From positions 1 to 64,000 of the forward strand of contig NZ_JAHVHU010000019.1 of assembly GCF_019802045.1 (NCBI RefSeq): 64,000 nucleotides of DNA, in the 5' to 3' direction. The position numbers and the translations under genes were made by a program. The notes under the pieces were generated by a model, which searched no databases, was not told the DNA's origin, and was given only the letters and a program-made list of their open reading frames with translations. Source of the DNA: Membranihabitans marinus (GTDB lineage: Bacteria; Bacteroidota; Bacteroidia; Chitinophagales; Saprospiraceae). Shown here in pieces: positions 57,538 to 64,000 of the stretch; position 1 is the stretch's first letter; each line of letters begins with the position of its first letter.

Positions 57538-58779
57538 ATGCATTTCAAATTTGACCTTCAATTAATACTGATTATTATCCTGGCTCCTTTATTCCTCTCT
57601 GCGCAGGATTATTGCAATTCAGATTTTACGACCAATGAATTTAGTTCCATTCAAAAAGTTGAGTTGCAATATGGCCGGGCCGAAGCACCTCGAAATAATT
57701 TTAATGTTGACTCCGTTGAATTGGATCTGGACCTGTATTTCTCTACAGAAAACACGAATGCGGTGCAACCGATTATGTTTCTTCTGCACGGCGGGTCATT
57801 TATCACAGAAGCCGGGAACAAAGGAGACATGGAAGAAATAGCCCGTTTGATGGTGTCCAAGGGGTTTGTGGTGGCTTCTATAAGCTATCGGACTTGGTCT
57901 ATCATACTCGGTGGCGTACCTTTTAGGGAGGATATCGTGGATGTAGTGGTCAAAGCAATGTTGGATTTACAGACCGCGATTGATTTTGTGGTGGATGTGA
58001 ATGGTACGGGCGATTTTCCGGAAGTAGACGTAAATCATATAGTCATCGGGGGAGCCAGTGCCGGAGCTGTGACGATCAATCACCGTTTGTATATCGATGC
58101 GCAGGACAGCTTGCCGGATTTTCTGTCGACTGCATTTGAGAACAATGGTGGATTATTTGAGAGTGATTCGGAGAAATATGAGATTGTGTACGGTCTCAAT
58201 ATGAGTGGTGGGATTTTTGATACGGCGTGGATCGATGCGGGTGAACCCCCGTTAATCTCCATTCACGGCGACAAGGACTCCGTGGTGTATTATGACTATG
58301 GTCTGGCCAATGGAGTGATAGGTTTGTATGGAAGCAAACCCATGGATGAAAGATTAACGGAAAAAGGAGTGGACTCTTATTTGTATACCTTCGAAGGGGG
58401 GGGACATTCAAATATATATGATAACATACCACTGTATCGGGATCCCCTGCTGAAGGTACTGGATACCGGACTGATGAAGATCCAGGAATCGGTATGTCTG
58501 ACGACCAACAACCCGCTGGCTATAGTACCTGCGGATGTCAAACTTGTCAACACGCTGGTGGGGCAAGAGCTCATTGTTGAGAATCGTGAAAATAATCCCA
58601 TGCGCTATCAGATTATAGACTTGTGGGGGCGTACCATTCAGTCGGGAGAGCTTAATCAGGGACGACAGCAGATTTCGTTCAACAGCACTGTGTCCGGATA
58701 CTTCGTATTTCGGGTGCATGGACAGAAGAGTCGGCAACAGGCGGTATATCAACAATTGTTCTATAACAAAAAACCGTAG
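57538..58779 (+). CDS. Secreted alpha/beta hydrolase with C-terminal T9SS sorting domain
   Basis: 413 residues. Signal peptide: residues 1-22. The esterase fold has the oxyanion HGG (84-86) in FLLHGGSFIT, nucleophile Ser174 in GGASAGAVT, an Asp in SIHGDKDSVV and a His in EGGGHSN, so the triad is complete. Residues 335-413 form a type A sorting domain (ELIVENRENNPMRYQIIDLWGRTIQSGEL and GYFVFRVHGQ). It should be exported to the surface or medium, where it acts as an esterase or lipase-like enzyme on an unknown substrate. Confidence 0.87.
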   Translation: MHFKFDLQLILIIILAPLFLSAQDYCNSDFTTNEFSSIQKVELQYGRAEAPRNNFNVDSVELDLDLYFSTENTNAVQPIMFLLHGGSFITEAGNKGDMEEIARLMVSKGFVVASISYRTWSIILGGVPFREDIVDVVVKAMLDLQTAIDFVVDVNGTGDFPEVDVNHIVIGGASAGAVTINHRLYIDAQDSLPDFLSTAFENNGGLFESDSEKYEIVYGLNMSGGIFDTAWIDAGEPPLISIHGDKDSVVYYDYGLANGVIGLYGSKPMDERLTEKGVDSYLYTFEGGGHSNIYDNIPLYRDPLLKVLDTGLMKIQESVCLTTNNPLAIVPADVKLVNTLVGQELIVENRENNPMRYQIIDLWGRTIQSGELNQGRQQISFNSTVSGYFVFRVHGQKSRQQAVYQQLFYNKKP

Positions 58780-59234
58780 CGGATTAATGGCAACCCCTCT
58801 TGATAAAGACAGTGCATTTGGACGAGAGTCGATGCAGCCCGGCTGGATGGACAGGTTGTCCAATGACACACCAATGACACATTAGAATAAAGACCGTTCA
58901 TTCTATTAAGTTTCGCCATTGGCGGGTTGGAGTATTGACCGACCGTCGTATGAATGTGCTTTCCGCACAACCGATCACTGCATGACAGAGATTTTGTGCG
59001 TTTAAATTTGTACGTAAAATGGATTGACCATCGGTGGTCTTCGTTTTGTTCCGGATCCGTTTAGTTTTGCCTCAGATCTGCAGAACGATAAATTCATGAA
59101 TAAACCGGGATGAGCGAACTTCGTTTTCAATTATTTTAATCACTGCGTCAAAGAACGGTTGTTTCCTTGCACAACCCCGATTAAATTGGTACTTTTACCA
59201 ACTTTAAAATTTAACGTTAAAATCTGTTTATTAA
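58780..59234. other. 455-bp gap upstream of the pyrophosphatase gene
   Basis: Contains copy 3 of repeat family 2 (59016-59055) and a TACTTTTA near -7 box at 59192-59199 that probably serves hppA. No gene seen. Confidence 0.55.
59016..59055 (-). repeat. Repeat family 2, copy 3 (short)
   Basis: TAAAATGGATTGACCATCGG then TGGTCTTCG and TTCCGG, about 80% like 23589-23628 over 38 bases. Shorter than copies 1 and 2. Confidence 0.45.
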
Positions 59235-61397
59235 ATGGGACAAACAATTACTTATATTATTCCATTATTTGGTGTATTAGGCATCATGTATATGTTTTGG
59301 AGATCCGCGTGGGTATCCAAGCAAGAGGTGGGAACTGATCTGATGGCTCGGATCGCAAAGAATATTGCTGACGGTGCGATGGCATTTCTCAAAGCAGAAT
59401 ACCGGGTGCTGGCTATTTTTGTAGTGATCGTGGCTGGATTGTTGCTTTACAGTGGAACGGTTTCCGAGGGGTCACACCCTTTGATTGCGCTGTCATTTGT
59501 TTTTGGAGCAATCTGTTCTGCATTGGCTGGATTTATTGGCATGCGTGTGGCGACCAAAGCCAACGTACGAACGACACATGCTGCACGAACCGGATTGGGT
59601 CGGGCGCTTGAGGTGGCTTTTGCCGGTGGTTCTGTCATGGGGCTGGCGGTAGTAGGTCTGGGTTTGATAGGCCTTGGCGTTCTTTACATCGTTTACAGCA
59701 GCATGGGGTGGGAGCCCGCTAAAGTGATCCAGGTATTGACCGGATTTTCATTTGGTGCATCTTCCATTGCATTGTTTGCCCGGGTTGGTGGAGGTATTTA
59801 CACCAAGGCCGCTGACGTGGGGGCTGACCTGGTCGGAAAAGTGGAAGCGGGGATCCCGGAGGATCATCCTTTGAACCCGGCCACGATCGCTGATAACGTA
59901 GGGGATAATGTGGGTGATGTAGCTGGTATGGGTGCTGATTTATTTGAGTCCTATGTTGGATCAATTATCGGAACGATGGTACTGGGAGCGGCTTTTCTGG
60001 GTTTATCCGGATTTGAAGTGACCAATGCTTTTGGCGGACTCAATGCGGTTCTCTTGCCTTTGCTTTTAGCAGGTATTGGAATTGTGACCTCGATTATTGG
60101 TACATTTTTCGTTCGTGTAAAAGAAGGAGGCGATCCACAGACTGCACTGAACACGGGTGAATTAGTGGCAGCAGTGCTGATGTTGATCGTGACTTATATT
60201 CTGATCACAACGATCATGCCTGCTTCGTGGACATTTCATGACCATACGTACAATTCCATTGGTGTTTTCTGGGCCGTGTGTTTTGGGCTGGTTGCCGGAC
60301 TGCTGATTGGATTTGTAACCGAAAAATATACGGGAACCGGAACCCGGCCTGTAACGAGTATTGTGAAACAATCGGTGACAGGTTCTGCGACCAATATTAT
60401 TTCTGGCCTGGGTGTCGGAATGCAGTCTACAGCGCTTCCGATTCTTATCCTGGCTGCCGCTATTATGGGGTCTTATCATTTTGCAGGATTGTACGGTATC
60501 GCTATTGCTGCGGTAGGAATGCTCTCCAACACCGGCGTTCAGTTGGCGGTCGATGCGTATGGACCGATATCTGACAACGCAGGAGGAATCGCTGAGATGG
60601 CTGATCTGCCCGGAGAAGTCCGTCAACGCACAGACAAACTGGATGCTGTCGGAAACACCACAGCGGCTATTGGTAAAGGTTTTGCCATTGGATCGGCAGC
60701 GCTGACTGCTTTGGCTTTGTTTGCTGCCTTTATGGAAACGACCAATTTGCGAACCATCGATATTGCTCAACCAACGGTAATGGCCGGACTGTTGATCGGA
60801 TCGATGCTGCCGTTTTTGTTCTCCTCGATGGCCATGAATGCGGTTGGACGAGCTGCCATGGATATGATCAACGAAGTACGACGACAATTCAATGACATAC
60901 CAGAGCTTCGAGCAGCACTGGATGTAATGAACAGAAATACGAGCAATGATGTATCCACCTGGAGTGCTGAAGATCAACGGATCTATCTAGAAGCAGACGG
61001 GAAAGCAGAATATGACAAGTGTGTGGAAATATCAACCAAAGCCTCCCTTCGAGAAATGGTTCTTCCAGGGTTGTTGGCTATTTTGACACCAGTCTTTATT
61101 GGATTTATTTTTGGAGACGAAATGCTGGGTGGATTGTTAGCTGGTGTAACGGCTACCGGTGTACTGATGGCAATTTTCCAATCCAATGCTGGTGGAGCCT
61201 GGGACAACGCCAAGAAAATGGTGGAAGAGGGCGTTGAGATTGATGGAAAAATTTACAACAAGCAATCTGAAGCTTACAATGCCACGGTGGTTGGTGATAC
61301 GGTGGGTGATCCGTTCAAAGACACTTCCGGTCCTTCCTTGAACATCTTGCTTAAGCTGATGTCCGTGGTTGCCTTGGTTATTGCGCCGTTTATATAA
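59235..61397 (+). CDS. hppA: Membrane-bound ion-translocating pyrophosphatase, K+-dependent type
   Basis: 720-residue integral pump with about sixteen membrane segments that uses pyrophosphate hydrolysis to move H+ and/or Na+ across the inner membrane. The catalytic acidic motifs are intact: [19 protein letters not shown], then [27 protein letters not shown], and in the C-terminal half [16 protein letters not shown] and [19 protein letters not shown]. In [10 protein letters not shown], Ala477 and Gly480 occupy the positions that distinguish K+-dependent (Ala, Gly/Ala) from K+-independent (Lys, Thr) enzymes. The pumped ion cannot be settled from this reading. A strong terminator follows. Confidence 0.96.
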   Translation: MGQTITYIIPLFGVLGIMYMFWRSAWVSKQEVGTDLMARIAKNIADGAMAFLKAEYRVLAIFVVIVAGLLLYSGTVSEGSHPLIALSFVFGAICSALAGFIGMRVATKANVRTTHAARTGLGRALEVAFAGGSVMGLAVVGLGLIGLGVLYIVYSSMGWEPAKVIQVLTGFSFGASSIALFARVGGGIYTKAADVGADLVGKVEAGIPEDHPLNPATIADNVGDNVGDVAGMGADLFESYVGSIIGTMVLGAAFLGLSGFEVTNAFGGLNAVLLPLLLAGIGIVTSIIGTFFVRVKEGGDPQTALNTGELVAAVLMLIVTYILITTIMPASWTFHDHTYNSIGVFWAVCFGLVAGLLIGFVTEKYTGTGTRPVTSIVKQSVTGSATNIISGLGVGMQSTALPILILAAAIMGSYHFAGLYGIAIAAVGMLSNTGVQLAVDAYGPISDNAGGIAEMADLPGEVRQRTDKLDAVGNTTAAIGKGFAIGSAALTALALFAAFMETTNLRTIDIAQPTVMAGLLIGSMLPFLFSSMAMNAVGRAAMDMINEVRRQFNDIPELRAALDVMNRNTSNDVSTWSAEDQRIYLEADGKAEYDKCVEISTKASLREMVLPGLLAILTPVFIGFIFGDEMLGGLLAGVTATGVLMAIFQSNAGGAWDNAKKMVEEGVEIDGKIYNKQSEAYNATVVGDTVGDPFKDTSGPSLNILLKLMSVVALVIAPFI

Positions 61398-61444
61398 AAC
61401 GGAGTACAATTCACATGTACCCTGTTTTTTAAAAATTATGAATC

Positions 61445-61482
61445 AAACCGGTTGTATGGACTCCATGCAACCGGTTTTTTTA
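61445..61482 (+). terminator. Rho-independent terminator after hppA
   Basis: AAACCGGTTG (61445-61454) pairs perfectly with CAACCGGTTT (61468-61477), with extra pairing ATGG/CCAT inside, followed by TTTTTTTAA. Confidence 0.93.
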
Positions 61483-61660
61483 ATTTTAGCGTAGTTTTCC
61501 GAATGTTGGTCTAAATTTGGATGATGAAACAAGAAAATCAGGCTATATTATGTTATTACCATGGAGATTTCCATAACTTCAAAGATTTTATTTGCCGTTC
61601 CAAGTGAACTATATGTGCATTCTGATCTTTTAAACTAAAAGACCTTCAAAATTGAATAAA

Positions 61661-63751
61661 ATGATAATAAGAGGATTGGTATTAGTGGTCGTTGTTCTGG
61701 GTGGTTTTATATACAACCAGTTTGACGGTGAAAACCTGGATGAACTTACAAAAGAACAAGTAATCATGAAGGGGATTAATACCTTTGTGGATTATGTGCA
61801 TTTTTCGCCGCATGAAATGGACGATGCCTATGCCGAAGAGGTATTTCATATATACCTGGAATCGCTGGACGGGCGAAAACAATTTTTTACCGGCGAGGAA
61901 GTCGATCAACTCAAAACCAATCTCGATCAACTAGATGACCAGATCAGGTCATTTGATCTGACCTTTTTTAACCAATCTTATGACATTTATAAAAATGCCT
62001 TTGACCGTGCAGAGGCATTTTATGTGAGCATATTGAAGGAACCCTTTGATTATGATGTGGATGAAAATCTGGAACGAGACCCTGAAAAGCTCGATTTTGC
62101 GCGAGATACCGCAGCTTTAAAAGATTACTGGCGCAAATTGCTGAAGTACGAAACGGTGAGCCGAATCATTGATAAACAGAATGCAAAATTAGAAGAAGAT
62201 GAGGCACAGACCTTCGAAGAGATTGAAAAGGAGGCCCGCGAAGGAACCAAGAAAATGTATGACCGGTATTTTGATCGAATGAAAGATTTCTTGCGTGAAC
62301 AGGACCTATTTGATCAATACATGAATGCCATTACCATGGCGAATGATCCGCATTCGAATTACTTCAGTCCCAAAAAGAAAGAAGATTTTGAAATCGACAT
62401 GTCTGGTAAATTAGAAGGCATCGGTGCCCGGTTGACCAAAGATGGTGAATATACCAAGGTGGTCAGTATCGTACCCGGTGGTCCGGCCTGGAAAGGAAAA
62501 GAATTGGAAGCCAAGGATTTGATTGCCAAAGTGGCTCAGGGTGATGAAGAACCTGTTGATGTGCGGGGGTGGCGAACGGATGATGTGGTGCAGCTGATAC
62601 GTGGTGAAGCAGGAACCACGGTTCGGTTGTTTGTGAAAAAACCCGATGGAACGATGGAAGAGGTAGCGATCATACGCGACGAGGTGGAGATTGGACAGAG
62701 CTTTGCCAAATCATTTATAATCGATGATGAAGAAATTAATCGAAAAATAGGCTATATAAAGCTTCCCCGTTTTTATTTTGAATTTGATGGCGATAAGAGA
62801 TCATCGACCGATATGGCCGAAGAGCTGGAAAAAATGAAAGATGAAAATGTAGAAGGGGTAATCCTCGATCTGCGCTTCAATCCCGGTGGATCCTTGAGTG
62901 ATGTGGTTGATATCAGTGGTTTGTTTATCGAAGGTGGACCGATCGTACAGGTCAAATCTCGCAAAGATGATCCGTACATCTGGAAAGATAAAGACAAGAA
63001 ATCCCATTACGATGGCCCCCTGGTTATCCTGGTGAACCATTTTTCAGCATCGGCGTCTGAGATTCTGGCTGCGGCTATGCAGGATTACAATCGGGCAGTG
63101 ATCGTGGGTAGTACGTCTACTTTTGGAAAAGGAACGGTCCAGCGATTTTTTCAACTGGATCAGGCTTTCCGCGGTAATAATCCCTACGGTAACCTGGGTG
63201 ATGTGAAACTAACCATTCAGAAGTATTACCGGATCAACGGAGGGAGTGTACAGCTTCGCGGTGTGATTCCGGATATCATTCTGCCGGATACCTACATGTA
63301 TATGGAGATGGGCGAAAAGGATTATGACAATCCCCTCGAATGGACGAAGATCGATCCGCTTAAATACAACCAGGACGTATTCAACATAGCCAATATGGAT
63401 GTGATCAAAGCCAATTCGAAACAACGGGTTGAAGGAAATCCGATATTTTCAAAGATTGATGAATATGCGAAATATTTGAAAGAAGTGCGTAACCAAAGCA
63501 TCACCCCACTGGACCTGGAAGAGCTCAAAGCGCTGGAGAAAAAACGGAAATCACGATCTGATAAGTTCAATGATCTCGATCAGGTCAATGAACAAATCAA
63601 AGTGTACAACTACCCCAAAGACCTGGAAAAAATCCAGATTGATTCCTCCTTGATTGCAGCAAACCAGGAAGAAATGTCGGATATTCAAAAAGATGTATAC
63701 ATCAACGAAGCATTGTGGATCGTCAATGACTTGATTGAGAGTCAGCCGTGA
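61661..63751 (+). CDS. S41 family C-terminal processing (tail-specific) protease
   Basis: 696-residue periplasmic or membrane-anchored protease, anchored by an N-terminal hydrophobic helix (residues 3-21). A helical N-terminal domain (to about 230) resembles that of E. coli Prc. The PDZ domain follows (EGIGARLTKDGEYTKVVSIV near 252), then the serine-lysine catalytic core with Ser464 in FSASASEILAAAMQDY and Lys490 in TFGKGTVQ. A C-terminal domain of about 150 residues is highly charged. ATG 61661 is chosen; a TTG three codons upstream is less likely. Role: degrading or trimming envelope proteins by their C-termini. Confidence 0.93.
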   Translation: MIIRGLVLVVVVLGGFIYNQFDGENLDELTKEQVIMKGINTFVDYVHFSPHEMDDAYAEEVFHIYLESLDGRKQFFTGEEVDQLKTNLDQLDDQIRSFDLTFFNQSYDIYKNAFDRAEAFYVSILKEPFDYDVDENLERDPEKLDFARDTAALKDYWRKLLKYETVSRIIDKQNAKLEEDEAQTFEEIEKEAREGTKKMYDRYFDRMKDFLREQDLFDQYMNAITMANDPHSNYFSPKKKEDFEIDMSGKLEGIGARLTKDGEYTKVVSIVPGGPAWKGKELEAKDLIAKVAQGDEEPVDVRGWRTDDVVQLIRGEAGTTVRLFVKKPDGTMEEVAIIRDEVEIGQSFAKSFIIDDEEINRKIGYIKLPRFYFEFDGDKRSSTDMAEELEKMKDENVEGVILDLRFNPGGSLSDVVDISGLFIEGGPIVQVKSRKDDPYIWKDKDKKSHYDGPLVILVNHFSASASEILAAAMQDYNRAVIVGSTSTFGKGTVQRFFQLDQAFRGNNPYGNLGDVKLTIQKYYRINGGSVQLRGVIPDIILPDTYMYMEMGEKDYDNPLEWTKIDPLKYNQDVFNIANMDVIKANSKQRVEGNPIFSKIDEYAKYLKEVRNQSITPLDLEELKALEKKRKSRSDKFNDLDQVNEQIKVYNYPKDLEKIQIDSSLIAANQEEMSDIQKDVYINEALWIVNDLIESQP

Positions 63752-63770
63752 TTAAACGGAAAAGCAGAGT

Positions 63771-63893
63771 AGCTCAAAGCAGAGAAGTTCTAAGCTCAAA
63801 GCTCAAAGCAGAGAAGTTCTAAGCTCAAGCTCAAAGTAAAGAGGTTCTAAGCAAAGAGGTTTTAAGCTCAAAGCTCAAAGCAATTAGGTTCTA
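63771..63893 (+). repeat. Imperfect tandem repeat with AGCTCAAAGC motif
   Basis: Five variable units of 15-29 bp (63771-63792, 63793-63821, 63822-63849, 63850-63864, 63865-63893), each ending in a GTTCTA or GTTTTA box, just after the S41 protease gene. The same AGCTCAAAGC motif appears at about 28570-28590. Confidence 0.75.
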
Positions 63894-64000
63894 AGCTCTG
63901 AGGTGTAGGTGCTCGTAAGTTTCCAAAAATCAGGATCAATTGACTGAAGATTCATCTGATTAGCAAGAAGCACACCATGCAGTCCACCTTAATGACCAAC

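Overview
The window is a stretch of ordinary chromosome from a member of the Bacteroidota. It most resembles the Saprospiria (Lewinella or Haliscomenobacter relatives), although the sequence does not fix the class. The evidence is type A sorting domains of the type IX secretion system on three proteins, exact TAnnTTTG -7 promoter boxes before several genes, families restricted to or typical of the phylum (DUF4270, DUF4290, DUF6427, S46 dipeptidyl-peptidase), and phylum-typical gene orders such as spoT-fur-purA and half starch synthase-DUF4270. There is no rRNA operon, prophage, CRISPR array, integrase or complete insertion sequence.

Layout. 1-5.3 kb: the tail of a T9SS cargo gene, then ileS-recO, convergent with a mevalonate-kinase-like GHMP kinase. 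5.4-11 kb: mfd, then dnaX on the opposite strand. 11-17.2 kb: a DUF819 membrane protein, the half starch synthase with its DUF4270 lipoprotein, and DUF4290-murA. 17.5-23.2 kb: a polyprenyl diphosphate synthase, a DUF6427 membrane protein, purQ, and a DsbD-like thiol:disulfide transporter with a duplicated N-terminal domain. 23.7-31 kb, all on the minus strand: an S46 exopeptidase, an FGE-like lipoprotein, and a three-gene set of two GT2 enzymes and one GT-C enzyme. 31.6-38 kb: a beta-helix lipoprotein, an Atg22/UMF1-type transporter, the overlapping rimK and aspartoacylase-family pair, and a PBP4-type DD-peptidase. 38.2-42.3 kb: purA, fur and spoT. 42.6-46.7 kb: tRNA-Leu, tig, clpP and clpX. 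46.8-52 kb: an ECF sigma factor with a small probable anti-sigma, a coupled oxidoreductase and membrane Fe-S protein, and a small T9SS cargo protein. 52-55.6 kb: an acyltransferase, feoB, feoA and tRNA-Ala. 55.8-64 kb: a beta-CASP hydrolase, a T9SS-sorted alpha/beta hydrolase, a K+-dependent membrane pyrophosphatase and an S41 protease.

The genes are mainly housekeeping: translation and repair (ileS, recO, mfd, dnaX), protein quality control (tig, clpP, clpX, S41 protease, DsbD), envelope building (murA, PBP4, prenyl synthase, glycosyltransferases, acyltransferase), purine synthesis under stringent control, and iron uptake alongside Fur.

The most unusual content is between the genes. I found four copies of a dispersed element of about 128 bp with terminal inverted repeats. 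Three sit between convergent genes and the fourth interrupts the glycosyltransferase set. A second, shorter repeat family has three diverged copies in three long gene-free gaps. Two minisatellites with the same 9-bp period lie upstream of dnaX and feoA. Several perfect hairpins or palindromes stand out, notably in the clpP-clpX gap and upstream of the DUF819 gene and rimK. I see no obviously new multi-gene defence or biosynthetic system. The repeat families, the coupled oxidoreductase/Fe-S pair, the half starch synthase and the rimK/deacylase pair deserve the closest second look.
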